Shown here: one piece after another, positions 45,676 through 53,954 of the stretch | Numbering within the stretch: position 1 is the first letter of the stretch | How the letters are laid out: each line of letters begins with the position of its first letter | From: Agrobacterium vitis | GTDB lineage: Bacteria > Pseudomonadota > Alphaproteobacteria > Rhizobiales > Rhizobiaceae | Assembly: GCF_013337045.2 (NCBI RefSeq) | Contig: NZ_CP118261.1 | Location: forward strand, 248,001 to 312,000 | Length of the DNA stretch: 64,000 nucleotides | Direction of reading: 5' to 3' | Translations under genes and position numbers: made by a program | The notes under the pieces: model-generated | What the model was told of the DNA's origin: nothing | Seen by the model: only the letters and a program-made list of their open reading frames with translations | Database searches by the model: none

Positions 45676-46664
45676 CGATGGCCGGTTTCGGGAGGGACAT
45701 CGATCTCGACGCACTGGCTGAAAAGCTGCGCCCAAGCGGCGGGATCGCTGCGAAACACGATATCGGCAGCGTCACCGCGCGGCTCGGCGTGAAAGGCAAG
45801 TCTGTTCCGGTGGGGGACGACTGCGCCGCCTTGCCGCAGGGGAATGGCTACCTGCTTTTCGCCATCGAGGGTTTCATGAATGCCTTTGTAGCCGCAGACC
45901 CCTGGTTTGCCGGGTGGTGCGGCGTCATGGTCAACATCTCCGACGTCGTCGCCATGGGCGGTAGGCCGACCGCCGTGGTCGATGCTGTCTGGGCCGATGG
46001 CGAAGCGGGTGCCGCCCCGGTGCTGGATGGCATGCGAGCGGCGGCAGAGGCCTATGGCGTGCCCATCGTCGGCGGTCACACCAATATCCGTACCGACCGG
46101 GGCCAATTGTCCGTCGCAATCCTCGGACGCGCAAAGCACCTGCTCACAAGCTTCGACGCCCGTCCCGGCGACGTCCTCGTCGCCGCCGTGGATCATCGTG
46201 GCCGATATCGCCCACCCTTCGACAATTGGGAAGCGGCCACCGACGCACCTGCCGAGCGGTTGCGCGGCGATCTCGAGATCCTGCCGCAGATTGCCGAAGC
46301 CGGGCTCGCCCTGGCTGCCAAGGACATCAGCCAAGGCGGCATTGTCGGCACGGCAATCATGCTGGCCGAATGCTCCGGCATCGGCATAGACATCGATGTG
46401 GCGGCTATTCCCCTGCCCGACGGCGTCAGCCTTGACCGTTGGTTGGCGACCTTCCCAAGCTTCGGCTATCTGCTGTCCGTGCCGCCCGAAAACATCGATG
46501 CCGTGCTGACCCGTTTCGAAGCGCGCGACATCACCGCTGCGGCAATCGGCAGCGTCTCTATCGGCAGCACTGTTGCGATCACCAATGGCAGCAAGCGGAT
46601 TGTCATTCGTGACCATGCCGCAACGCCCCTGATGCAACTCGGGCCAGCGGAGCATTGCGTATGA
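45672..46664 (+). CDS. AIR-synthase-related protein (sll0787 family)
   Basis: The 330-residue PurM/SelD-like ATP-binding protein has VPVGDDCAALPQGNGYLLFAIEG, the metal-phosphate loop MVNISDVVAMGGRPTAVVDA and GGHTNIRTDRGQLSV. Members of this fold activate amides or selenide with ATP, so it probably phosphorylates a pathway intermediate. Start and stop overlap the neighbours by four bases each (ATGA), so translation is coupled. Confidence 0.9.
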   Translation: MTMAGFGRDIDLDALAEKLRPSGGIAAKHDIGSVTARLGVKGKSVPVGDDCAALPQGNGYLLFAIEGFMNAFVAADPWFAGWCGVMVNISDVVAMGGRPTAVVDAVWADGEAGAAPVLDGMRAAAEAYGVPIVGGHTNIRTDRGQLSVAILGRAKHLLTSFDARPGDVLVAAVDHRGRYRPPFDNWEAATDAPAERLRGDLEILPQIAEAGLALAAKDISQGGIVGTAIMLAECSGIGIDIDVAAIPLPDGVSLDRWLATFPSFGYLLSVPPENIDAVLTRFEARDITAAAIGSVSIGSTVAITNGSKRIVIRDHAATPLMQLGPAEHCV

Positions 46665-47818
46665 TCAGCCCGCTGCGCATCGCCATGCTCACGCATTCCA
46701 CCAATCCACGCGGTGGTGTCGTGCATGCCATGCAGCTTTCCGAAGCGCTAACGGCCCTCGGTCATGCGGTGACCCTGCACGCGCCCGATCCGAAGGGCAC
46801 CGGCTTCTTCCGCCCGCCCGCCTGTGGCACGGTCTGCTTTCCCGTACCGCCTGCCCCGACGGATATGACAGCCATGGTCGAGCAGCGGATTGCCGATTAC
46901 ACCGGCCACTTCGAACAGGCAGACAATCGTGACTTCGATGTCTTTCATGCCCATGACGGCATTTCGGGAAATGCGCTGGCGACGCTCAAAGACCGTGGTC
47001 TGATCCCCGGTTTCGTGCGTACCGTTCATCATATCGATCAGTTTGAAGATCCGCGCCTTATGGCCCTTCAGGACCGTTCGATCAAACGGGCCGATGCCTT
47101 CCTTGCCGTCAGCGACGCATGGCAGACCATCTTGCGCGACACCTACGGCGTGGACGCAACCGTGGTCGGCAACGGTGTCGATAACAGGCGCTTTGCCCCT
47201 GCCTGGAGCGGCGAGCAGACTGCGCTGCGAGACCGGATCGGTCTTCATTCCGGTCCCGTCTTCCTCAGCATCGGCGGCATCGAAGCGCGCAAGAACACGC
47301 TTGGCATTCTCGATGCCTTCCGGCAGTTGCGAGCGGTCAAGCCGGACGCACAACTGGTCATCGCTGGCGGGGTCTCGCTGCTCGATCATCGGGATTATCA
47401 GGAGGAGTTCCAGTCCCACTTGCGGGCGCTGCGCGATGATGCCGCCGCCGTACACATTATCGGCGCCGTATCTGACAACGATATGCCGAACCTCTACCGG
47501 CTTGCCGATGCGCTGGTGTTCCCGTCGCTGAAGGAAGGGTTCGGTCTTGTCGTGTTGGAGGCGATGGCCAGCAGCGTTCCAACCATCGTACCATCGATTG
47601 CGCCCTTCATAGACTATCTCGGCAGCGACGATGCCCTCTGGTGCGATCCCCGCCACTCCGCCTCGATTGCAGAAGCCATGGCCCTGGCGCTGGTGCCTGA
47701 GATCCGCGAGCGGATCATTCCGCGTGGCCTGGAGGTTGCCGGCCGTTTTCCCTGGCGGCGCGTCGCCGAGGCACATCTTTCCACCTATGCAACCTTGAAG
47801 GAGGCAGCCCATGCCTGA
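46661..47818 (+). CDS. MSMEG_0565-family GT4 glycosyltransferase
   Basis: The 385-residue protein is taken from ATG 46661, which overlaps the previous stop; a TTG at 46655 is also open. The N-terminal Rossmann domain (IAMLTHSTNPRGGVVHAMQLSEAL) and the C-terminal donor-binding domain (PVFLSIGGIEARKNTLGILDAF, FPSLKEGFGLVVLEAMASSVP) carry the GT4 EX7E motif. Its presence implies that a glycosyl group is attached or carried in the pathway. Confidence 0.9.
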   Translation: MISPLRIAMLTHSTNPRGGVVHAMQLSEALTALGHAVTLHAPDPKGTGFFRPPACGTVCFPVPPAPTDMTAMVEQRIADYTGHFEQADNRDFDVFHAHDGISGNALATLKDRGLIPGFVRTVHHIDQFEDPRLMALQDRSIKRADAFLAVSDAWQTILRDTYGVDATVVGNGVDNRRFAPAWSGEQTALRDRIGLHSGPVFLSIGGIEARKNTLGILDAFRQLRAVKPDAQLVIAGGVSLLDHRDYQEEFQSHLRALRDDAAAVHIIGAVSDNDMPNLYRLADALVFPSLKEGFGLVVLEAMASSVPTIVPSIAPFIDYLGSDDALWCDPRHSASIAEAMALALVPEIRERIIPRGLEVAGRFPWRRVAEAHLSTYATLKEAAHA

Positions 47819-48098
47819 GATGCGCTTTGTCATCACCTGGCCCGATGGCCAGGAAGAGACCTGTTATTCACCGTCGCTAATCATTCGCGAGTTCTTCACC
47901 GAGGGTGAAAGTTATCCGGTGGCGGATTTTGTCGAGCGCAGCCGAAAAGCGCTCACCATCGCCAGTGACCGCGTCGAGGCAAAATACGGATTTGCCTGCT
48001 CATCCGCAAACGACCAGCTCGCCCGCATCGAAACCGCCGCCCTCCCCTTCCTTGAGCGCGCCGATGCCCGCGTTCGCTGCGAGACCTTTATCCTGTGA
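47811..48098 (+). CDS. MSMEG_0570-family small protein
   Basis: The 95-residue protein overlaps the glycosyltransferase end. It contains MRFVITWPDGQEETCYSPSL, REFFTEGESYPVADFVERS and a Cys near each end, the hallmarks of the small conserved Nit1C protein. No enzymatic motif is visible. It may be a carrier or an assembly factor. Confidence 0.88.
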   Translation: MPEMRFVITWPDGQEETCYSPSLIIREFFTEGESYPVADFVERSRKALTIASDRVEAKYGFACSSANDQLARIETAALPFLERADARVRCETFIL

Positions 48099-48111
48099 AA
48101 GGACATATAAG

Positions 48112-49383
48112 ATGACCCGATCCCTGAAGCCGCATTACAGCGCCGTCGTGGTGGGGGGTGGTCAGGCCGGCCTCTCCGCCAGCCATTACCTCACGAAACA
48201 CGGTATCGACCATGTCGTTTTCGAAAAGAAGACTGTCGCCCACAAGTGGAAGGACGAGCGCTGGGATGCCTTCTGTCTGGTCACTCCAAACTGGCAATGC
48301 CAGCTGCCCGACCATCCCTATGACGGTGCCGATCCGCACGGTTTCATGGTGAAGGAGGAGATTGTCGCCTATGTTGATCGCTTCGTCACAAAGGTCGATG
48401 CGCCCGTTTTCGAAGGCACGAGCGTGACCGCGCTGGAGAAAACGGGAGAGCTGTTCCGGATCGAATCGACGGCTGGCACCATCACCGCCGACAGCGTCAT
48501 TCTCGCCACCAGCCTCTACAGCCAGCCCTTCGTGCCGCGTGCCGCAGAACGCATTCCCGATGGCATAGCCCAGATCCATACGGCCGATTATCGCAATCCC
48601 GCGCAACTGCCACCAGGCGGCGTCATCGTCGTCGGGTCCGGCCAGTCAGGCTGCCAGATTGCCGAGGATCTGCATCTTGCCGGCCTCAAGGTGCATATGG
48701 TCACCGGCAATGCGCCGCGCTGCGCCCGCTTCTACCGGGGCCGCGATGTCGTCGATTGGCTGGCCGATATTGGGCAATATGATATCACCATCGCCCATGA
48801 CGGCATGGCGAAAAAGAAGCATGATACCAATCATTATCTGACCGGACGGGATGGCGGACGCGATATCGATCTTCGAAAGTTCGCGTTGGAGGGCATGGCC
48901 CTTTATGGTCGTATGGCTGGCGTTTCCGCCGGAAAAATGCTGTTCGAGACCAATCTGAAGAGCAATCTCGACAGCGCCGACCGGGTGTATAACGGCATCA
49001 ATGCCCTCATTGATCGCCATATCGCGGAAAAGGGCATTCACGCACCGGCAGGCGGACCTTATGTTGCGCTCTGGGAACCGCAGAGTGAAACGACCGAGCT
49101 GGACTTTGAGGCCGAAGGTGTCACGTCAGTCATCTGGGCGACGGGCTTTACTCCTGATTGGTCCTATGTCGGATTGCCTATCTTCGATGGCACCGGCTAT
49201 CCGATCCAGCGCCGTGGCGTCACCGGCATCGAGGGTGTTTACGTCCTCGGCCTGCCCTGGCTCTGGACCTGGGGGTCGGGCCGGTTCCTCGCAGTCGGCA
49301 AGGATGCCGAATATGTGGTGGACCATCTGTTGACACTGCTGGAGCAAGCCCGGTGCCCGCAAAAGCAAGCGGCGAACGGATAA
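48112..49383 (+). CDS. MSMEG_0569-family flavin-dependent oxidoreductase
   Basis: The 423-residue protein starts at ATG 48112 behind AAAGGA. It has two dinucleotide sites, AVVVGGGQAGLSASHYL (FAD, about 11-27) and VIVVGSGQSGCQIAEDL (NADPH, mid-protein), with ATGFTPDWSYVGLP near the end, as in flavin monooxygenases. N-hydroxylation or another oxidation of an amine is plausible; FMO-type oxidation is one route to nitriles or oximes. Confidence 0.9.
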   Translation: MTRSLKPHYSAVVVGGGQAGLSASHYLTKHGIDHVVFEKKTVAHKWKDERWDAFCLVTPNWQCQLPDHPYDGADPHGFMVKEEIVAYVDRFVTKVDAPVFEGTSVTALEKTGELFRIESTAGTITADSVILATSLYSQPFVPRAAERIPDGIAQIHTADYRNPAQLPPGGVIVVGSGQSGCQIAEDLHLAGLKVHMVTGNAPRCARFYRGRDVVDWLADIGQYDITIAHDGMAKKKHDTNHYLTGRDGGRDIDLRKFALEGMALYGRMAGVSAGKMLFETNLKSNLDSADRVYNGINALIDRHIAEKGIHAPAGGPYVALWEPQSETTELDFEAEGVTSVIWATGFTPDWSYVGLPIFDGTGYPIQRRGVTGIEGVYVLGLPWLWTWGSGRFLAVGKDAEYVVDHLLTLLEQARCPQKQAANG

Positions 49384-50063
49384 GCGATGAACCTCGCATT
49401 GCGCACGTCATGCTCATTAAATACACTCTCGAGCCGCGATCTGATGGACCGCGCGCTCGAGCCTCATCTGCTGATTGGCATGCCGCACCTGACGCCACAT
49501 GGCCTGTCGGAAACCTGGTTGATGAAGGAGCTGGGCCACCGCCATTGGCTGATGCTGGCGCGCGACCTCGGCATGGACAATGCCGATTTCCGAACCGCCG
49601 ATGGAGAGGAGGTCTATGCGGCGATCTGCGCTACGTCACTAACAGAGGCTCGCTTCGAGCTCGTGCGGGCGAATGATATATTGACCATCCAATCCCTGAT
49701 TTCGGCAGTATCCAGGACCCAGACGTCGACGACCCATCTCCTGTCTATCGCGGGCCGGAGCGTCGGAAGAATAGAATTAGTTTCCGCCTTCGTTCACAGG
49801 GAAATCCAGGGGAGCAATCGCTCCATCGCACGGGTGACAGCGCCCAGGACGCAAACGAGACCGTACGAAGTCAGTCTTCTGGCGCAACATGCGGCGCATA
49901 TCCGCAATGGGCGGCTTCAGACCTATTGGGGGCTTCCTTTAGATGCTGCCGAAGCGCTGCGCACCTTCAGATTTGCCCCCAGCACGGCGCAGGAGTTCAA
50001 CGGAGCAGGACTTTTCTATTTCGCGGAGTTCCAGGCTGTGACAAATCGCGCCCTTGAAGCCTG

Positions 50064-50078
50064 CAGACCGTGTCAAAA
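50064..50078 (+). repeat. Left terminal inverted repeat of the IS1182-type transposon
   Basis: CAGACCGTGTCAAAA, identical to the complement of 52269-52283. The stop codon of the passenger kinase gene lies inside this repeat. Confidence 0.9.
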
Positions 50079-50600
50079 GTCCCGGCCTGGCTGACTTCTG
50101 CCAAGCGCAAGCTTTGACACCAATTCGGCGACTGATTGCCCCACATCCTGCGCCGCAGTATCGACAACGAGTGGGCTTTGCCCCCAATCGTCATAGTGTC
50201 GGGCCATAATTTCTTCCCAGGTTGGCTTTATCAACCCCTGAACATCTGTTGCCCGCGTTTCCGCCCTTCGGCGATGTTCATTTTTGTCGGAACAGATAAC
50301 CTCTATTTCAACTGATGGCACTGCCGAGCGCGTGGCAACCGATAGCCAGGCATCTCGCGTGACCTTCAAGCAATTCACAGAATCCGCAATGACCGTATTG
50401 CCGAGCGCCAGATTGTCTTCCGCGATCCCATAGGCGACCATATATCCCGCTGGGCCGACGTCCGCTTTCAAGACGGCAGAAGCTCGTATATTTTGTTCGA
50501 CCGTATCGACGCGGACATAGCTCGCCCCGAGCTCCTTCGCCAAAGCACGCGCGATCGTCGTTTTTCCGGTGCCCGGCAAGCCGCCAAAAATAATAAGCAT
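50073..50600 (-). CDS. P-loop kinase (AAA_33/zeta-like), passenger of the transposon
   Basis: The 175-residue protein has Walker A GGLPGTGKTTIARAL (about 6-20), the strand SYVRVDTVEQNIR, GNTVIADSVNCLKVTRDAWL (Walker B region with Asp), and the lid RRAETRA. It resembles small nucleoside, antibiotic or zeta-toxin-like kinases that phosphorylate small molecules. It lies wholly within the transposon, its stop codon being in the left terminal repeat, so it moves with it. Possible roles are drug inactivation or stabilisation; none can be fixed from sequence. Confidence 0.82.
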   Translation of the reverse strand: MLIIFGGLPGTGKTTIARALAKELGASYVRVDTVEQNIRASAVLKADVGPAGYMVAYGIAEDNLALGNTVIADSVNCLKVTRDAWLSVATRSAVPSVEIEVICSDKNEHRRRAETRATDVQGLIKPTWEEIMARHYDDWGQSPLVVDTAAQDVGQSVAELVSKLALGRSQPGRDF

Positions 50601-50684
50601 GAATACTGACCTTCCGTGTGCTCATGGGCGCTGGGAACCCGACTGGAGGATTCCTGATCGCAAAATCTCATGGTATATTCTGCC

Positions 50685-52118
50685 ATGGCACATTTATCAG
50701 GAACAGACCGCTTGCAAATGCTGCTTCTGCCTGAAGTGGTGGACGACTATGTCGGCGCAGACAACCCGGTCCGATTCATCGAAGCTTTCATTGACGGGCT
50801 GAATTTGCAGGCCTCCGGATTTGTCCGCGTCGAGCCCAAGGGGACGGGTCGTCCCGGTTACGATCCGGCCGATCTGCTGAAGCTCTACCTCTATGGATAT
50901 TTGAACCGGGTGAGGTCGAGCCGGCGGCTTGAAGTCGAGACACATCGCAACATCGAAGTGATCTGGCTGCTGCGCCACCTGAAGCCCGACCACAAGACGA
51001 TCGCCAACTTTCGCCGGGTGAACCATACCGCGTTTCGCCAGGTGTTCAGCGAATTCGTCATCGTGTGCCGACAGCTCGATCTGTTCGGGCGGGAGTTGCT
51101 GGCGGTGGACGGCACGCGCATCAAGGCGGTCAACAACAAGGATCGTAATTTCACGCGGGCGGCGCTGACAAAGTTCATCCGCGAGGCCGACGAACGGCTG
51201 ACCGAGTATATGAAGCGGCTCGATGACGGCGATGCACAGGAAAAGAATACTGGCAGCGGCAGACCGCAAGCCAAAAACCTTGCCGAGAAGATCGCTGCGA
51301 TCAAAGGCAAGCGTGATCGCCACAAGGCCCTGCTTGATGAGCTGGATCGCACCGGCGAAGACCAGATATCGCTCACCGATCCCGATAGCCGCGCTATGGC
51401 GCGCATGACCAATGTCGGCGTCGGTTACAACATCCAGCTTGCCGTCGACGTGAAGCACAAGCTGATCGCCGAACAGGAGGTCAGCAGCCAGGTCGTCGAC
51501 ATGGGACTGCTGACACAGACGACGCAGGCGGCGATGGACACGCTCGGCGTCGGGCAGATTGAGGTGGTTGCCGATCGCGGCTACTTCAAGGTCGAGGACA
51601 TCGAGGCCTGCGAGAAGGCAGGCATCACCGCCTATGTCCCCAAGCCATTGCGAGGAGCCGCTGTCCGCGAGGGCTTCTTTTCCAAGGACGAGTTCCGCTA
51701 TGATGCCGGGAAGGATGTCTATGTCTGCCCGGCGGGACAGCATCTTTCTCCGCGCTATGAGAAAAAGACGCGCGATCTGAAGCTTGTCGAATACTGCAAC
51801 CGTGATGCCTGCCGGTCCTGCGGGTTGAAACCTCACTGTACACATGGGTACCGAAGGGTTGGGCGTGTCGAGAACGAGGCGGTGCTAGACCGGATGGCAG
51901 CGCGCATTGCCGCCAGACCAGAAGTCCTAGACCAGCGACGCGAAAGCGTTGAGCACCCGTTCGGGACCATAAAACAATGGATGTATCAGGGTGCATTCCT
52001 GATGCGGCGGCTGGAAAATGTGCGCGGCGAGTTCAGCTTGACGGCACTCGCCTACAACATTCGAAGAGCCATCACTCTCGTCGGCGTCACCGGCCTGATA
52101 GCCGCTGTCAGGGCTTGA
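50685..52118 (+). CDS. IS1182-family transposase
   Basis: The 477-residue protein is taken from ATG 50685; an ATG at 50670 would add five residues. It has the IS1182 N-terminus (YVGADNPVRFIEAFIDGL, KLYLYGYLNRVRSSRRLEVE), the catalytic Asp in LLAVDGTRIKAVNNKD, a second in VVADRGYFKVEDIEACE, a Cys cluster (CNRDACRSCGLKPHC), and Glu in RRESVEHPFGTIKQWM. The frame is intact. Confidence 0.94.
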   Translation: MAHLSGTDRLQMLLLPEVVDDYVGADNPVRFIEAFIDGLNLQASGFVRVEPKGTGRPGYDPADLLKLYLYGYLNRVRSSRRLEVETHRNIEVIWLLRHLKPDHKTIANFRRVNHTAFRQVFSEFVIVCRQLDLFGRELLAVDGTRIKAVNNKDRNFTRAALTKFIREADERLTEYMKRLDDGDAQEKNTGSGRPQAKNLAEKIAAIKGKRDRHKALLDELDRTGEDQISLTDPDSRAMARMTNVGVGYNIQLAVDVKHKLIAEQEVSSQVVDMGLLTQTTQAAMDTLGVGQIEVVADRGYFKVEDIEACEKAGITAYVPKPLRGAAVREGFFSKDEFRYDAGKDVYVCPAGQHLSPRYEKKTRDLKLVEYCNRDACRSCGLKPHCTHGYRRVGRVENEAVLDRMAARIAARPEVLDQRRESVEHPFGTIKQWMYQGAFLMRRLENVRGEFSLTALAYNIRRAITLVGVTGLIAAVRA

Positions 52119-52268
52119 GGGGAAGCTCAGCAACCCGAAAAGCAGTATCTTTCCCCTCAAAGAGCCGATCATATCCCGTCAGAAACGGATTATCACACGA
52201 GCAGGAGCCGACCACCAAAGTTTCCATAGCAACGACGGCGCAAGCGCTAAAACTCATCGCGTCACGAG

Positions 52269-52283
52269 TTTTGACACGGTCTG
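52269..52283 (-). repeat. Right terminal inverted repeat of the IS1182-type transposon
   Basis: This is the complement of CAGACCGTGTCAAAA. About 150 bases separate it from the transposase stop; a 49-codon leftward frame there has no recognised family. Confidence 0.9.
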
Positions 52284-52477
52284 CCTGGTTTCCCGGCAGA
52301 AAACCGGTCGTGCGAAGGGACGTCTTCTTTCTTGGTAATATCGACCCAAACGAAACCGTGTCCTTCGACCTCATGGGATGGTCAGACGATCATGACATAT
52401 TGCACGGCAAACTGAGGCGCGAATCCGGGGATTTGATCGCGACGATATTCATGTCTTCAAAAGATCTCCCGTGGTGA

Positions 52478-52791
52478 CAACGTCTGGCTATGGCAACGCA
52501 GCCTCATTCAGATGCAGCAGCCAAAACAGTTGATCAATTCAATTTGATTTCCGGCTCATTAAAGAACGACAAGCATGATGAATTGAGCGCGGGAAACAAC
52601 GCAGGTCGACCTTTGATATCACTCCAAACGCCGTCGAGCCCAGGGTCTAGCGCACGAAGTGGTCTCTCCAAGCTGCGGTCCATCGCATAAATTTCAAAGA
52701 CATATGGTCGTCTTTACGGAGGCTTTCTGGTTCGGGATTGCTGGAACCATCCCCCGTCCGTGACGTTCTTTGGTTTTTAAAGGAGCGACAT
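52478..52791. other. Intergenic region upstream of catalase-family gene
   Basis: It contains a 66-codon frame (52490-52690) without a ribosome site or recognisable sequence, and presumably the promoter of the catalase-family gene. Nothing else is visible. Confidence 0.4.
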
Positions 52792-53868
52792 ATGACAGCC
52801 CCCACGCCTGTCCGTTATTCCCCGGACCTCGAAACAGTCAAACCGGGAGAACAGGAGACGGTCTCCGCTCTCATCAAGCAGTTCGATATCATCCTCGAAA
52901 AGACCGCTGAAGACTACGGCCATGCCGTGCGCTCCGTGCATGCCAAGGCACATGGAATTCTCGAAGGCAGGATGATCGTCAAAGATGGCTTGCCAGCCGA
53001 ACTTGCCCAGGGCCTGTTTGCGAAAGCCGGTGAATATCCGGTCTATATGCGTCTCTCTACAAACGCCGGTGACATCCTGCCCGATGCTATCGCTCTTCCG
53101 CGTGGTTTGGCCATCAAGGTCGTTGGCGTCGAGGGACCGCGTTTGCCGGACGCAAACGGCGATACGCAGGACTTTGTGATGGTGAATGGTCCGGTCTTCC
53201 AGGCACCTAACCCCGAGAAGTTTCTCTCCAGCCTCAAGCTTCTTGCCCGGACGACGGACAGAATGGAAGGTACCAAGACTGTGTTGTCGAGCGTGCTTCA
53301 AACCGTCAACAAAGGCCTTGAGGCCGTCGGCATTTCCAGCTCGACCATTCAGTCTCTCGGCGGCGCACCGAATGTCGATCCGCTTGGCGAGACATATTTC
53401 AGCGTTACCCCGTTCCGTTACGGTGACTACATCGCCAAGTTTCGTTTAAAGCCAGTCTCACCCGATTTGACGAAGCGGACCGGAACGGAAATCGATGTCA
53501 GCGTTCGTGAGGATGCGATCCGCGAGACCGTCCAGGCGGAGATGCAGTATACCCATGGGGAATGGGAATTCCAGGTGCAACTCTGTCGTGACGTCGAAAT
53601 GCAGCCGATCGAAGACCCGACTGTCGAGTGGGTGGAAGATGAAGCGCCGTTCGTCACCGTCGCCACTGTAACCTCCATGCCCCAGGACAGTTGGAGCGAT
53701 ACGAAGGTTCAGAAGGTCGATGAACAGATGCGGTTTAGCGTCTGGACTGGCCTCGCGGACCATCAGCCTCTCGGCGGCATCAACCGCGTCCGCAAGGACA
53801 CCTATGAGCACTCGGCAGAGTTCAGGGCAAAGTTCAATGGGTGTCCGTTCCATGAGCCACGTCAGTAG
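52792..53868 (+). CDS. Catalase-family heme protein (small, KatE-related)
   Basis: The 358-residue protein starts at ATG 52792 behind AAAGGAG. It keeps catalase-fold landmarks in shortened form: the distal His stretch AVRSVHAKAHGILEGRM, YMRLSTNAGDILPDAIALPRGLAIKV, and DFVMVNGPVF. It lacks the long N- and C-terminal parts of true catalases. Members are described as catalase-related peroxidases; the physiological substrate is unclear. It is followed by a molybdopterin oxidoreductase gene in the same direction. Confidence 0.85.
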   Translation: MTAPTPVRYSPDLETVKPGEQETVSALIKQFDIILEKTAEDYGHAVRSVHAKAHGILEGRMIVKDGLPAELAQGLFAKAGEYPVYMRLSTNAGDILPDAIALPRGLAIKVVGVEGPRLPDANGDTQDFVMVNGPVFQAPNPEKFLSSLKLLARTTDRMEGTKTVLSSVLQTVNKGLEAVGISSSTIQSLGGAPNVDPLGETYFSVTPFRYGDYIAKFRLKPVSPDLTKRTGTEIDVSVREDAIRETVQAEMQYTHGEWEFQVQLCRDVEMQPIEDPTVEWVEDEAPFVTVATVTSMPQDSWSDTKVQKVDEQMRFSVWTGLADHQPLGGINRVRKDTYEHSAEFRAKFNGCPFHEPRQ

Positions 53869-53954
53869 CCAGCTGTCGATACCAAACCATTTGGAGGCAT
53901 GGCTGTTTTAAAGCCGCCTCTTTTCCTAACCTCACATCAAAAGAAAGGTCCGCC

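Larger units (their letters stand above)
50064..52283 (+). mobile_element. 2,220-bp IS1182-type transposon carrying a P-loop kinase gene
   Basis: Perfect 15-bp terminal inverted repeats, CAGACCGTGTCAAAA at 50064-50078 and its complement at 52269-52283, enclose a kinase gene (leftward) and an IS1182-family transposase (rightward). Both sides are flanked by CCTG (50060-50063 and 52284-52287), a 4-bp target duplication. Deleting the element and one CCTG restores a continuous reading frame in the interrupted gene, which fixes the boundaries exactly. Confidence 0.9.
49387..52477 (+). pseudogene. LnmK/Pnap_2097-like protein gene, split by a transposon
   Basis: The 5' part, 49387-50063, encodes GMPHLTPHGLSETWLMKELGHRHW and runs to GAGLFYFAEFQAVTNRALEA. 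The 3' part, to 52477, gives FPGRKPVVRRDVFFLGNIDP and SDDHDILHGKLRRESGDLIA. Removing the 2,220-bp insert and one CCTG copy joins them in frame into 288 residues. This looks like the double hot-dog fold of LnmK-related proteins (acyltransferase/decarboxylase type). It follows the flavin oxidoreductase by three bases, as a ninth Nit1C gene. The family name is from memory of motifs, so moderately sure. Confidence 0.75.

Noticed and set aside
45573..47836. Two long antisense frames opposite the AIR-synthase-like and glycosyltransferase genes
   Set aside because: Shadows of genes with clear motifs; no family resemblance or ribosome sites of their own.
50697..51845. 382-codon antisense frame opposite the IS1182 transposase
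   Set aside because: Shadow frame; the transposase on the other strand has its catalytic motifs and defined element ends.
52490..52690. 66-codon frame before the catalase-family gene
   Set aside because: No ribosome binding site, no motif, low-complexity Ser/Gly composition at the end.
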